Assembly (NCBI GenBank): GCA_029261255.1
Contig: JAJDBQ010000234.1
Location: 1-51,164, forward strand
Direction of reading: 5' to 3'
Length of the DNA: 51,164 nucleotides
Source: Nitrospirales bacterium
GTDB taxonomy: Bacteria > Nitrospirota > Nitrospiria > Nitrospirales > UBA8639
In this document: in pieces, positions 8,202-16,960 of the stretch
Layout: each line of letters begins with the position of its first letter
How positions within the stretch are numbered: position 1 is the first letter of the stretch
Program-made: the position numbers and the translations under genes
The notes under the pieces: generated by a model
The model's database searches: none
What the model was told of the DNA's origin: nothing
What the model saw: only the letters and a program-made list of their open reading frames with translations

Positions 8202-8834
8202 ATGAAACTCGTCCTTTCATTGGCTGTAATCGGTAGTTTAGTCTTTGGAGTCTGGGACGGCGTGAGTTCTGCACAGCAAGTGCTCACGGATCGCGTGAGC
8301 ATCACGACTAGCCAAGGGCAAGTATTTGGTTTAACGTCAAGAGAGGGAATTGCGCGTCAGGTCTTAGGCGCTGGGGAAGAAGTCTTAACAATTGAAGCGA
8401 AGGGCGTCACGGGATTTGTTCAAACGACTGAACGATTATTAGGGTTTTCGGGTTTGCTTCAGCGGTGGGTCTCATTTCCTACCTCCACGGCAGAACATAT
8501 TCTCAAATGGACCGTGACGTCTCGAATGATCATTGTCCATGGTGCGCAAGCGATGTATGGATTTCAAAGTGATCGTGGACGATGGAAACGTGAAGCCTTC
8601 GGCGCCGGTGAAATGTTGATGCAGCGTGCCGTCAAAGATTCTATCGCGGTTTTCATTACGAACCGAAGGGCGTTAGGATTTTCCTCATTCACTGGGGGGT
8701 TTTTCGCACGAGATCTTCCCGTGGGCGATGCTATCGCGGATATTCAGATCAATGACAGCGTGCTCATTCTTCACTTGTCCGATTCGATGCTCGTGTTTCG
8801 GTCAGGCTTAGCTATTTGGGCAGAATTGCCATAA
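8202..8834 (+). CDS. Exported protein of unknown function with propeller-like repeats
   Basis: The ATG at 8202 gives 210 residues with a signal peptide (MKLVLSLAVIGSLVFGVWDG, cleaved near SSA). An upstream ATG at 8154 would overlap lptD and bury the signal. The mature chain shows about four loosely repeated units of 45 residues, each with a hydrophobic strand, a Gly-Phe pair (VFGLTS, LLGFSG, MYGFQS, ALGFSS) and an aromatic residue near the end (RWVSF, RWKRE). This recalls beta-propeller blades, perhaps half a propeller. I do not recognise the family. Its position directly after lptD suggests an envelope role, but this is inference. Confidence 0.75.
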   Translation: MKLVLSLAVIGSLVFGVWDGVSSAQQVLTDRVSITTSQGQVFGLTSREGIARQVLGAGEEVLTIEAKGVTGFVQTTERLLGFSGLLQRWVSFPTSTAEHILKWTVTSRMIIVHGAQAMYGFQSDRGRWKREAFGAGEMLMQRAVKDSIAVFITNRRALGFSSFTGGFFARDLPVGDAIADIQINDSVLILHLSDSMLVFRSGLAIWAELP

Positions 8835-8847
8835 GAGGATTGTGAAA

Positions 8848-8929
8848 AGGTAGAAGTAAGAAGTAAGAATTAGTAACAAAACGACCGGCCGTTTTCTTCT
8901 TGCTATTTACTCCTGACTCCTTACTTTTT
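8848..8929. repeat. Heptad hairpin element E1 (GTAAGAA type)
   Basis: The 5' arm (8849-8875) carries AGTAAGAAGTAAGAA. The 3' arm (8896-8925) carries the complementary pattern TTCTTGCTATTTACTCC. A near-palindrome AAAACG...CGTTTT sits at the tip. It fills the gap between two convergent genes and could act as a bidirectional terminator. Confidence 0.7.
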
Positions 8930-8937
8930 GGATGCTG

Positions 8938-9171
8938 TCAATTTGACGAGAGGCTCGCGGCTGGTTCTGTGTGTTGGGTGAGACCTGGATAATCAACGCC
9001 GATGGGAGCATTGGAGCAGTATTGTCCCCACCATTGAATGACTTCCTGGAGGAAAGGATCTTCTGGTCCAGTCGCGAAGAGGTGGCCGTAGAGATACCCT
9101 GTTTGAGTATCAAATAAGATGAAAATCGGCATAGATTCTGGTTCTGGTTCTGGTTCTGGAAGAGTGTCCAT
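8938..9171 (-). CDS. Small hypothetical protein with an N-terminal Glu-Pro repeat
   Basis: A protein of 77 residues, starting MDTLPEPEPEPES, then a protein-like stretch MPIFILFDTQTGYLYGHLF and IQWWGQYCSNAPIG. I do not recognise the family. The Glu-Pro repeat comes from a hexamer microsatellite (9136-9159), so the N-terminus may vary in length in frame; an internal ATG at the MPIF methionine could be the true start. The competing frame (8907-9188) reads Gln-Asn repeats and looks less like a protein. It converges on the lptD operon. The stretch 9172-9465 upstream holds no other gene. Confidence 0.5.
   Translation of the reverse strand: MDTLPEPEPEPESMPIFILFDTQTGYLYGHLFATGPEDPFLQEVIQWWGQYCSNAPIGVDYPGLTQHTEPAASLSSN
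9136..9159. repeat. Hexanucleotide microsatellite, four perfect TTCTGG copies
   Basis: Four perfect tandem copies of TTCTGG, inside the start of the small minus-strand gene, encoding alternating Glu-Pro. A hexamer keeps the frame when copy number changes, so length variation would be tolerated. Confidence 0.8.
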
Positions 9172-9465
9172 ACGTTCTCGTGTGCCATCCGGCCATAAAT
9201 GTTGTATTCATTCCGTGCAGTATGGAAACTTGTCGGTAATTGGATGGCGTTCCTTAAGGTAGGCCGTCAGGAATCGGGGAAGATAGTGGGACTCTTGCCA
9301 GAAAGCCTGAAAAAGCGCATGCTTAGGATGGGAAATCCAGCGGTCTCAGGAGGGGGCCCTCCTGGCGTTTCTTGACCTCCTCTATGAAATGAGGTAGCTA
9401 TGGCCTGGGTTTCGTGACTGGTCCTATCAATGAGTAGGGTAATTGAGTTGTGATGGAGGGTATTC

Positions 9466-10926
9466 ATGGAAACGACAGCATCTGAGGCATCCGTCGCTCA
9501 TAGGGTGACTGGAAAAATTCTTTTAGTTGAAGATGAACTCGATGTGCGAGAAACGATCAAGCTTCAATTAGAAGAAGAAGGACACGAAGTCACCGAAGCT
9601 GGGACTGGAAGAGACGCGTTGGCACTGGCCGAATCTCTGCCATTTGATATTGTGTTGACCGATGTCATGATTCCGGGCATCAATGGTCTTGAGCTTGTTC
9701 AGAAGATGAATGAATGGCCTTTACGTCCAGTCACGTTGGTCATGACCGGCTATGGGTCCGTCGAGATGGCGGTGAATGCCATCAAAGCCGGAGCCTTTGA
9801 TTTCCTCTCCAAACCCTTTTCCGTGGATGTGTTGAGTGCCACTGTGGCCAGTGCCTTGCGAGTGAAATCTCTTCAAGATGAAAATGAGGAACTCAAAAAA
9901 ACGGTCAAAGGTCAATTTAGTTTAGGAAAACTAGTAAGTACCAGTCAGGTGATGAAAGAAGTCTTTCAACTGATCGATTGCGTCGCGGACACAGATAGTA
10001 CGGTGCTCATTTTAGGCGAAAGTGGGACGGGCAAGGAGCTCATTGCCCAAACGCTTCACTGTAATAGTACCCGCAGGCGAGGAAATTTGATCCCGGTGAA
10101 TTGCGGTGCGATTCCGGAAGCCCTTTTAGAAAGTGAGTTGTTTGGTCATGAAAAAGGGGCGTTCACGGGCGCGGTGGCGGCTCGAGTCGGTCGTTTTGAG
10201 TTAGCCACAGGCGGAACGATTTTCTTGGACGAAATCGGAGATCTCAGTCCTCCCCTTCAAGTGAAATTGCTTCGTGTTCTTCAAGAGCGGACATTTGAAC
10301 GAGTCGGTGGGACTCGAACGTATAAATCCGATGCGAGGGTCGTGGCAGCGACGAATCAAGATCTTGAGAGTTTGGTCGCAGCGAAGCAATTCAGGGAAGA
10401 TCTTTTCTATCGTCTGAATGTGGTCCCTATTCTCGTTCCACCAATGCGGCAGCGAGTTGAAGACATTCCGCTTTTGTTACAGCACTTTATCGATATGTTT
10501 AATGATCGTCGAAAAGCAGAAATTACAGGCGTCGCAGATCAGGCCATGGCCTTACTCTGTGAGTATCCGTGGCCTGGCAATGTGAGAGAAATCAGCAATA
10601 TTGTCGAGCGCATTGCTATCTTGAAACGACGAGGCCAGATTGAGCCTGAAGATTTGCCAGAAAAAATTCGTCGACTGCCCTCGGACCATCTTCCCACGAT
10701 GTCGGCGGCCATTCCTATCGGCGGAGTGGATCTGTCTCGAGCCGTGGAAGAATTTGAAAACCGGTTGATTCTCGAAGCGCTTGAACGAACGAATTGGGTG
10801 AAAAGTAAAGCCGCGCGTCTTTTGCAGATTAACCGCACGACGCTCATTGAGAAGTTGAAAAAGAAATCTCTCGCCGAAGTGGTTGCTCAACGTGTGACTC
10901 CACCTGAAGATCTGGTTGACGCCTAA
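9466..10926 (+). CDS. NtrC-family sigma-54 activating response regulator
   Basis: A protein of 486 residues with an N-terminal receiver (acidic VEDE near 21-24, phosphoacceptor Asp66 in LTDVMIP, Lys116 in SKPF), an AAA+ core with Walker A GESGTGK (184-190), sigma-54 contact loop GAFTGA (231-236) and Walker B IFLDEIGD, then an Fis-type HTH ([19 protein letters not shown]). It therefore activates sigma-54 promoters when phosphorylated. No kinase gene is next to it. Its closeness to the flagellar cluster suggests a master flagellar regulator, comparable in place to FlrA, but FlrA normally lacks an intact phosphoacceptor site, so this is not certain. Preceded by GGAGGG. Confidence 0.93.
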   Translation: METTASEASVAHRVTGKILLVEDELDVRETIKLQLEEEGHEVTEAGTGRDALALAESLPFDIVLTDVMIPGINGLELVQKMNEWPLRPVTLVMTGYGSVEMAVNAIKAGAFDFLSKPFSVDVLSATVASALRVKSLQDENEELKKTVKGQFSLGKLVSTSQVMKEVFQLIDCVADTDSTVLILGESGTGKELIAQTLHCNSTRRRGNLIPVNCGAIPEALLESELFGHEKGAFTGAVAARVGRFELATGGTIFLDEIGDLSPPLQVKLLRVLQERTFERVGGTRTYKSDARVVAATNQDLESLVAAKQFREDLFYRLNVVPILVPPMRQRVEDIPLLLQHFIDMFNDRRKAEITGVADQAMALLCEYPWPGNVREISNIVERIAILKRRGQIEPEDLPEKIRRLPSDHLPTMSAAIPIGGVDLSRAVEEFENRLILEALERTNWVKSKAARLLQINRTTLIEKLKKKSLAEVVAQRVTPPEDLVDA

Positions 10927-11002
10927 CGGCTGACAACCGCTTTCTCCATCTCCTCTTCCTTGCTGTCCTATTCTCCTCCGTTTCCATGACGCGCTCATCG
11001 AA

Positions 11003-11117
11003 TGAGTAAGGAGTGAGAAGTTCGTCGTGAGAAGTAGGGGTGAAGAACATTCTGTCGGTCCATTCTCGCTTTTTTCCCTTCCCTTCTGCCTCCTGATGCC
11101 TAACGCCTGACGTCTTC
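11003..11117. repeat. Heptad hairpin element E2 (mixed type)
   Basis: The 5' arm (11003-11046) has GAGTAAGGAGTGAGAAG and GTGAGAAGTAGGGG. The 3' arm (11082-11117) has CTTCTGCCTCCTGATG then GCCTAACGCCTGACGTC. It combines both heptad flavours. The whole gap 10927-11303 has no gene; it holds this element and a possible sigma-54 promoter. Confidence 0.65.
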
Positions 11118-11256
11118 AAATCAGCTTGAAGTTCTGACCCTTCCGTCAACCTCTTGACGCCGGCAGTTTCTTCCGAGTGTTGGTTTCTGCCAAAAAACCC
11201 TCGTTTTTACAACAAATTTTCCGGTCGGTCTTTTTGTGCCAGGTAAAAAATACTCG

Positions 11257-11270
11257 GGTCCGGTTTTTGC
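11257..11270 (+). promoter_or_regulatory. Possible sigma-54 promoter before the TPR/FlrBC-like operon
   Basis: GG at 11257-11258 and GC at 11269-11270 are exactly 10 bases apart. The -12 part reads TTGCT (consensus); the -24 part GGGTCC is weaker. It lies about 34 bases before the preferred GTG start at 11304. FlrBC-type operons are typically sigma-54 dependent, which supports it, but the sequence match alone is moderate. Confidence 0.4.
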
Positions 11271-11303
11271 TGAATAGAACTTGAGGTGGAGGGCATACAG
11301 AAC

Positions 11304-13376
11304 GTGAGAAGATTTCTCTGGATAGTCGGAGTGGTTGTCCTTTGGCCGAGCATAGCAGTGGGTGGATCCTGTACGGATTTTCCTTGGCAATATCCAAGAG
11401 ACATGGTCATGCCACTTTTAATCGCAAACGGTCAGGTTACGGTGGAAGAGGGACTTTTGTTAGAAGCGCGTGAATACTTTTCTGCCTATCTCTTAGAACG
11501 AGACGAAGGTGTCTTTGCGGAGGGCGCTCGGTGGATGCTGGCTTCACTCCCTGCCGAAACAGACCCACCTGGAAATGAGTTTTTGGAACAGATCAAGCGT
11601 CTTGAGGCCATGAAAGTCGAGCATCCCGATAGCGTCTATGCCCCATGGGCCTTGTGTTCAATGGGACAACTCTATTGGGAGGCTGACTGGCATTCTGAAG
11701 CGCATTCATTATTTGAAGAATTTCTTGAAATTTATCCCAGTCATCCGTTGGCTGGGGGTGTGATGGTCGAAGCGGGAATGGGGTATTTGGAAAATCGGCA
11801 ATATCTTGAAGCGGCATTGATACTTCGTCGAGTCGTAGAGGAGCCAAAATGGGAAGTCTATCGCACCAGAGGAGCTCTTGGGTTAGCTGATGCGACGGCC
11901 ATGTCCGAGGCGTGGAAGCAAGCCTACTATTGGTATCAAGTGGTGGAAGCCGAAGCGCCGGAACTGATTCGTCAATCTGTGTTCTCCTCGTACTATTGCG
12001 GCTTGACGGAATTTCATATTGGTGACTTTGATCAAGCTATCGCTCGTTTTTTGACTCTTGTCAATCTCCACCCAGATAAAAAATTTACTGGACAGGCCTT
12101 GAATCGTATTTCAGAGACACTCATGAAAAATGGACACACATTTCTCTCTCTCTGGTTTGCCGATCACGCGAAGCGGCGTTTTGAGGGCCAGGAAGCCGGG
12201 CGACGAGGTCAGGCGGATCAAATTCGGTGGGTGGTCAATCATTTATCACAAGACCACTCGGAAGAAGACTGGGAGAATACCTATAAGCGTTTAAATGATC
12301 TCGACATATTCTTGTCGGTGTCTTGGGATAATGTCGTGGAAACAGCTCGATCCTTAAGTCAAAGCCCAGAGCAAGATATCGTAGAAGAAAGTGTATTGTG
12401 GATGGGCAAAGGATATCTCGTATTGTCTGATACTTCAGCAGCCATGCAGTCATTTAGACATTTGGCTATTATCGCGACCTCAGAGACATGGCGACATGAG
12501 GCCGTGCATCAGATGAGTGCACTTCTCAACCAGCAACTCCAAGCATTTTCCGAAAAACAGGCGTGGGTCTCATTACTTAAATTTCATGAAGATCAACAAG
12601 AGAACTTTCACCTCGTTCCGTTGGCACGTGAACGTGTCCTGGCTGTTGCGCAGGCCTATCGTTCTGTGAATCTCCCCTCAAAAGCGATGCAGTGGTATGA
12701 CCAATTGTTGCAGGACTACCCCAAAAGCCCTTTACGAGAGGATATTTTTGCGCAACGAGTGTTTCTTGCTGAGGACCAAAACGAATCAGAATTGATACAG
12801 ACGGCTGGTGAAACGTATTTGCATGAGTATCCACATGGTCAATGGCTGGCGGAAGTCTCGACAGCCTTGGGCCTGGAAGCCGTGAATCGTCAAGCCTATG
12901 CACAGGCTATTCAACAATTCACCGATGTCCTGGAAATGACTCATGATCATACCCTTATGAGTTACGTGCTCCGTAATCGTGCTTTGGCCTACCAAGAAAT
13001 TGGAAAAAGGGATTTAGCGCTGCTGGATATCCAACAGGTTGTGGCGCTTGATCCTTTGGATATGGCGAATGTCATACGGCTTGGTGATTTTCTCTTCGAT
13101 CAAGGCGAATATTCCGATGCGGAATTGCAGTATGACCATGTGCTTGAGTCAGAGGCCTCTGTGGCGTTGAAAGCCTGGGCAAAGTATCGGTGGGGGCTAT
13201 CATTAGATTATCAAGGGAAAGCCGATGAATCACAGAAATTATTGAGAGAAGTTCGGCAGTTAGAAACACAATCACCAGAATTTGAAAATACGATTCGTGC
13301 CGCTGCCGTTGCCGTGTTGGATGAATTTTCATTAAGCGGGAAACCTCAATTAGAAAGCATCAATAATGAGAGTTAA
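11304..13376 (+). CDS. Large exported TPR-repeat protein
   Basis: The GTG at 11304 is preferred over 11286, because GGAGGG (11288-11293) lies at correct distance and the protein then begins MRRFLWIVGVVVLWP, a good signal peptide ending near VGG. About 690 residues follow, with many tetratricopeptide-like helical pairs, including WYDQLLQDYPKSPLRED and a C-terminal TPR unit RNRALAYQEIGKRDLALLDIQQVVALDP. Likely a periplasmic or outer-membrane scaffold; no enzyme motif is visible. The gene ends 11 bases inside the start of the histidine kinase gene, so the two are translationally coupled and may act in one flagellar assembly checkpoint (inference). Confidence 0.85.
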   Translation: MRRFLWIVGVVVLWPSIAVGGSCTDFPWQYPRDMVMPLLIANGQVTVEEGLLLEAREYFSAYLLERDEGVFAEGARWMLASLPAETDPPGNEFLEQIKRLEAMKVEHPDSVYAPWALCSMGQLYWEADWHSEAHSLFEEFLEIYPSHPLAGGVMVEAGMGYLENRQYLEAALILRRVVEEPKWEVYRTRGALGLADATAMSEAWKQAYYWYQVVEAEAPELIRQSVFSSYYCGLTEFHIGDFDQAIARFLTLVNLHPDKKFTGQALNRISETLMKNGHTFLSLWFADHAKRRFEGQEAGRRGQADQIRWVVNHLSQDHSEEDWENTYKRLNDLDIFLSVSWDNVVETARSLSQSPEQDIVEESVLWMGKGYLVLSDTSAAMQSFRHLAIIATSETWRHEAVHQMSALLNQQLQAFSEKQAWVSLLKFHEDQQENFHLVPLARERVLAVAQAYRSVNLPSKAMQWYDQLLQDYPKSPLREDIFAQRVFLAEDQNESELIQTAGETYLHEYPHGQWLAEVSTALGLEAVNRQAYAQAIQQFTDVLEMTHDHTLMSYVLRNRALAYQEIGKRDLALLDIQQVVALDPLDMANVIRLGDFLFDQGEYSDAELQYDHVLESEASVALKAWAKYRWGLSLDYQGKADESQKLLREVRQLETQSPEFENTIRAAAVAVLDEFSLSGKPQLESINNES

Positions 13377-14232
13377 GACCACATCAACACGTTCGTTGGA
13401 ACAGGTATCGGAATGGAAAGGCGATGTTCCGTCGTTAAATACTCGTACGGATCAACGCTTCAGGAAACCCTCGTTATCTATCTCCATTGATGCGGATTTT
13501 GCAGACTCTCAATTGCTTCACGCAGATGGGGATGAACATCAGCAACGGTTAGCGAGTCTTGGAGATCATGTGGGCCGACTCGCTCATGACATTCGGAACC
13601 CTCTATCGAGTATTGAGTGGTTCGCCACGTTGTTGGGGCGTGCACATCATAGTCAGGAAGAGCGCGAAACGTTGGCCGATCATTGTATTCAGGCTGTTCG
13701 TTCCTTGGACCAATTGGTTTCCAATATTCTAGTTGCCAGTGCTCCATTGCATGTTGATCAAGAATGCCTATGCCTACGGTCATTATGTGACGAGGTGGAA
13801 TTGTTAGCGTTGTACCCCATACACAAGAAAGGTCTTATTATTCATCGTCGTGAAAAAGACAAATCGACCACGATGAGCGGACAAAAATCTTTGTTGAAAC
13901 AAGCATTACTCAATCTTTTGCTCAATGCCGTTCATGCATCAGAACCAGACGGCTCCATTGAACTACAGAGTAGCAATGAGACACGCATGACGGGTGAGCC
14001 AGGGAATCGCAATCTCAAAAACGGCATAGCTCTCCGTATTCGAGATTATGGTTGCGGGATGACTGAGGATGAGCTCTCACAAATATTTCAGCCTTTCTAT
14101 TCGAACAGAAAGGGAGGCACGGGCCTTGGTCTTTCCATTGTTAAACACATTGTTCATCTTCATCACGGTGTGATTGATATCACGAGTCAAGAAGGAAAAG
14201 GGACAACAGTCGATCTCTTTTTCCCTCAGTAA
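13366..14232 (+). CDS. Soluble FlrB-like sensor histidine kinase
   Basis: A protein of 288 residues without membrane segments. The H-box AHDIRNPLSS contains the phosphorylated His74; the ATPase domain has N-box NLLLNAVHAS, G1 DYGCGM, F-box FQPFYSNRKGG and G2 GTGLGLSIV. The N-terminal 60 residues show no PAS or other named sensor domain. By family and position (immediately before an NtrC-type regulator and flgB) it corresponds to FlrB/FleS/FlgS, which senses assembly of the flagellar export apparatus and phosphorylates FlrC/FlgR. It overlaps the upstream TPR gene by 11 bases and lies 11 bases before the regulator gene. Confidence 0.88.
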   Translation: MRVKTTSTRSLEQVSEWKGDVPSLNTRTDQRFRKPSLSISIDADFADSQLLHADGDEHQQRLASLGDHVGRLAHDIRNPLSSIEWFATLLGRAHHSQEERETLADHCIQAVRSLDQLVSNILVASAPLHVDQECLCLRSLCDEVELLALYPIHKKGLIIHRREKDKSTTMSGQKSLLKQALLNLLLNAVHASEPDGSIELQSSNETRMTGEPGNRNLKNGIALRIRDYGCGMTEDELSQIFQPFYSNRKGGTGLGLSIVKHIVHLHHGVIDITSQEGKGTTVDLFFPQ

Positions 14233-14243
14233 AGGAGAATGGC

Positions 14244-15632
14244 ATGCTAGATACGGAGAGTGGGGTGAGCCGGGGCATCCTGGTTGTCGAAGATGATGAG
14301 CAATTGCAAACGGCTCTGACCCACGTTCTCAGCCAACATGGCTATGACGTGACGGTCGCGAGAGATGGTCATGAGGGCTTGGAGAAGGTTGAACGCGAGA
14401 CTCCATGGCTCGTGCTGACTGATTTGAGTCTACCTGGAAAAGGAGGAATGGATTTTCTCCGAACAGTCCGAACGCAGGGTTATCATATGCCAGTGGTCGT
14501 CATGACCGCCTATGGTGGTGTAGATGTTGCGGTCGAGGCATTAAAATATGGGGCAACTGATTTTCTCCAAAAGCCATTTCCCCTTGATCGTTTGGAGAAA
14601 ATTATTCAACAACTTGATGATGATCGTCATGGATCTGGTCTAGTCACGGAAGCTCCACCAGCGCGATCTACCTCCGTAGAACCGCGTGAAGGGTTCCTGA
14701 CGAGAGACCCTAAAGTGCTCCAAACCCTAAAAATGCTGGATATGCTGTCTAGCAGTTCGGCGACGATTCTGATCCAAGGTGAAAGTGGAACAGGCAAAGA
14801 AGTGTTGGCTCGACATATTCACCACAAGAGCACACGGGCTCATCAACCCTTTGTGGCAATCAATTGCGCGGCGTTGCCTGAGGGCCTGTTGGAAAGCGAA
14901 TTATTCGGCTATGAGAAAGGGGCGTTTACCGGAGCCCTGACAAGACGGGCCGGAAAATTTGAGCTGGCTCATCATGGAACCTTGTTGTTGGATGAAATTG
15001 GTGAAATGAGTCTTGGCCTGCAAGCCAAATTGCTTCGGGTCCTCCAAGAACGAGAAGTAGACCGACTGGGATCGCGGCAACCCATTTCCGTCGATGTTCG
15101 GGTCATTGTGACCACGAATCGAAATCTTGCGCAGGAAGTGCAGGCTGGGAGGTTTAGGGAGGATGTGTATTACCGCTTAAGTGTCATGCCGTTTACGATT
15201 CCTCCTTTAAGAGATCGACCGGAAGATATTCAGTTATTGGCTGAACAATTCACGCATCGTTCGTTCCAGCGAAATAACCGACCTTGGAACGGAATCTCCG
15301 ATGAGGCCATGATGTATTTAAAGAGCCGACCATGGCGAGGCAATGTCCGTGAATTAGAGAATGTGATCGAGCGAGGTGTTCTGTTGGCGGACAATGGTGC
15401 CTTACAAGCCGAGCATTTTCAATTTGACGAACCGATGCTCACGTCCAGTGCTACACAAGCGCCAACGGGGACGATATGGGAAATGGAACGAGATCTTATT
15501 CTGCGAACATTAGAAGCACATAATAGTAATCGAACTCATGCTGCCAGAACATTAGGGATTAGCATTCGCACATTACGGAATAAATTGCGTGAATATCGGG
15601 AACTCAATGGTGGGGTTTCTTTAGGTATCTAG
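14244..15632 (+). CDS. FlrC-like sigma-54 activating response regulator
   Basis: A protein of 462 residues with an AAAGGAG ribosome-binding site. Domains: receiver with Asp60 (LTDLSLP) and Lys110, AAA+ core with GESGTGK (179-185), GAFTGA (226-231) and LLLDEIGEM, and a Fis-type HTH (RTHAARTLGISIRTLRNKL). It should accept phosphate from the kinase just upstream and drive sigma-54 promoters. The nearest downstream promoter, a near-perfect -24/-12 site before flgB, is the obvious target. Family relatives are FlrC, FleR and FlgR. Confidence 0.93.
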   Translation: MLDTESGVSRGILVVEDDEQLQTALTHVLSQHGYDVTVARDGHEGLEKVERETPWLVLTDLSLPGKGGMDFLRTVRTQGYHMPVVVMTAYGGVDVAVEALKYGATDFLQKPFPLDRLEKIIQQLDDDRHGSGLVTEAPPARSTSVEPREGFLTRDPKVLQTLKMLDMLSSSSATILIQGESGTGKEVLARHIHHKSTRAHQPFVAINCAALPEGLLESELFGYEKGAFTGALTRRAGKFELAHHGTLLLDEIGEMSLGLQAKLLRVLQEREVDRLGSRQPISVDVRVIVTTNRNLAQEVQAGRFREDVYYRLSVMPFTIPPLRDRPEDIQLLAEQFTHRSFQRNNRPWNGISDEAMMYLKSRPWRGNVRELENVIERGVLLADNGALQAEHFQFDEPMLTSSATQAPTGTIWEMERDLILRTLEAHNSNRTHAARTLGISIRTLRNKLREYRELNGGVSLGI

Positions 15633-15680
15633 GAAGGCGAGTCGCGGGTTGAGTGAAACAATTGCTCATTGTGGACATCT

Positions 15681-15729
15681 TGAAACTGAAAGAAGGCAAA
15701 TCTTGCCCATGATAGGAAAAAAAGTTTCA
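15681..15729. promoter_or_regulatory. Possible activator binding sites (spaced inverted repeat)
   Basis: TGAAACT (15681-15687) and AGTTTCA (15723-15729) form a 7-base inverted repeat with a 35-base gap, 80-130 bases upstream of the flgB sigma-54 promoter. That distance is typical for enhancer sites of NtrC-type activators. The gap 15633-15922 contains no gene. The match is short and could be chance. Confidence 0.3.
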
Positions 15730-15809
15730 GAGACACGGCTCTTCATGTATGAGGATTCTTGTTGAACGTGTTGCGAAAGCTGTTGGAAGCCTAGAGATGG
15801 TCTAAGGGG

Positions 15810-15825
15810 TGGCACTGGTGTTGCT
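15810..15825 (+). promoter_or_regulatory. Sigma-54 promoter of the flgB operon
   Basis: TGGCAC (15810-15815), five bases, then TTGCT (15821-15825). This matches the -24/-12 consensus TGGCAC-N5-TTGCW completely, with GG and GC exactly 10 bases apart. It is about 100 bases before flgB and directly downstream of the FlrBC-like pair, so it is very likely their target. Confidence 0.88.
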
Positions 15826-15922
15826 ATTTACGTAGGCCTCTGTGCTGTTTGAGAGTTGAGATATTGGGCCTCTCGCCTGATTTATCACTCAATATTACGT
15901 AGTGATGTGAAGGAGGATGCTG

Positions 15923-16330
15923 ATGATAATTTCTCCATGGGATGCAGGAACGCACTTATTTGAACGCGCGTTGGATGTACGGAGTGCCGTCCATGAAACC
16001 ATTGCGTCGAATATGGCAAATGAAGAAACTCCAGGGTATAAGGCCAGGCATTTGCCATTCCGTGAGACTTTTTCAGCGGTGCTCTCGGGAGAAAATCCTA
16101 TCGGTTCGACGAGTACAAATTCTCGACATATCGGAATAGGAGTGGCCGGGAGCGATATATTTCAACATACCATCAAACAGAATGTTGGAGCTGGGTTAGA
16201 CGAAAACACGGTGAATTTAGAAAAAGAAATGACGTTGATGGCTGAAAATACCATGTTGTATATGGCTGTTACCCAATTCTTGGATGGACGATTCGAGGGT
16301 TGGAAAAAAGCCATCAATGAAGGACGGTAA
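15923..16330 (+). CDS. flgB: Flagellar basal-body rod protein FlgB
   Basis: The ATG at 15923 (135 residues) is chosen because AAGGAGG at 15910-15916 sits six bases before it; the ATG at 15917 overlaps that site. FlgB is a proximal rod protein of the periplasmic flagellar axle. It has the rod-family N-terminus, ETIASNMANEETPGYKARHLPF (split around SNxANxxTPGYKA), and the C-terminal helix VNLEKEMTLMAENTMLYMAV. It is the first gene after the sigma-54 promoter and is followed by a heptad hairpin element, then flgC. Confidence 0.95.
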   Translation: MIISPWDAGTHLFERALDVRSAVHETIASNMANEETPGYKARHLPFRETFSAVLSGENPIGSTSTNSRHIGIGVAGSDIFQHTIKQNVGAGLDENTVNLEKEMTLMAENTMLYMAVTQFLDGRFEGWKKAINEGR

Positions 16331-16487
16331 CGTCAGTGAGAAGTGAGAAGTGAGAAGTGAGAAGTGAGAAGGAAGAAGTAAGGAGTAAGGAGTGATAAGG
16401 GAAACGCGAAGCGTGAAAAAAAGGAAAATTGAAGGCTTGACTGTTCTTTTCTTTTACTACTCACTTTCTACTTCTAACTTCTCACCA
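16331..16487. repeat. Heptad hairpin element E3 with five tandem GTGAGAA units
   Basis: Right after the flgB stop, five perfect GTGAGAA heptamers (16336-16370) are followed by GGAAGAAGTAAGGAGTAAGG. The 3' arm (16448-16486) has ACTACTCACTTTCTACTTC and TAACTTCTCACC. The middle (about 16400-16445) is unrelated sequence. This is the clearest tandem array of the GTRAGAA type. Confidence 0.8.
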
Positions 16488-16507
16488 GTTCAAAAAAGGA
16501 GACTGTT

Positions 16508-16951
16508 ATGAATCTTGATCGAGTCTTTGAGGTGGTTGGGTCGGCGTTGGATTCCCAACGGCAACGATTAAATATCATCGCGAGCAATCTGGCGAATGCT
16601 GAGTCCACTCGAACACCTGAAGGAGGGCCCTATATTCGGAGGGATGTCGTCCTCCGAGCTGTCTCCCCAGATAAATCTTTTCATTCTGTTTTTGACAGTG
16701 CCTTCGCCAACGGGTCAGGACCTTCGGCTGTTCGAGTGACCGATATTATTCAGGACGAACGTCCGTTTCGTGTTGTGTATGATCCCGATCATCCGGATGC
16801 TGATGAGAAAGGATTCCTGCAACTGCCTAACGTGAACCCTATTGAGGAAATGGTGAATCTCATGTCAGCCACGAGGGCGTATGAAGCGAATATTGCGGTG
16901 TTGGAAACAGGGAAAACGATGACTCTTCGGGCATTGGAAATGGGACGGTAA
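16508..16951 (+). CDS. flgC: Flagellar basal-body rod protein FlgC
   Basis: A protein of 147 residues with an AAAGGAG site. FlgC is a proximal rod component of the flagellum, exported by the flagellar type III system. It shows the rod signature RLNIIASNLANAESTRTPEGG, a middle section with DDERPFRVVYDPDHP-like residues, and the C-terminal NVNPIEEMVNLMSATRAYEAN, the classic FlgC ending that packs with the N-terminus. It is flanked by heptad hairpin elements on both sides. Confidence 0.96.
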   Translation: MNLDRVFEVVGSALDSQRQRLNIIASNLANAESTRTPEGGPYIRRDVVLRAVSPDKSFHSVFDSAFANGSGPSAVRVTDIIQDERPFRVVYDPDHPDADEKGFLQLPNVNPIEEMVNLMSATRAYEANIAVLETGKTMTLRALEMGR

Positions 16952-16960
16952 TTTTTGATC

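Noticed and set aside
8907-9188. Alternative minus-strand frame with Gln-Asn repeats
   Set aside because: Composition is not protein-like and it runs into the hairpin element; the frame 8938-9171 is more convincing.
9373-9402. Sigma-70 promoter before the first NtrC-family gene (TTGACC and TAGCTA)
   Set aside because: The -10 hexamer is poor, and the distance to the start is long; not enough to annotate.
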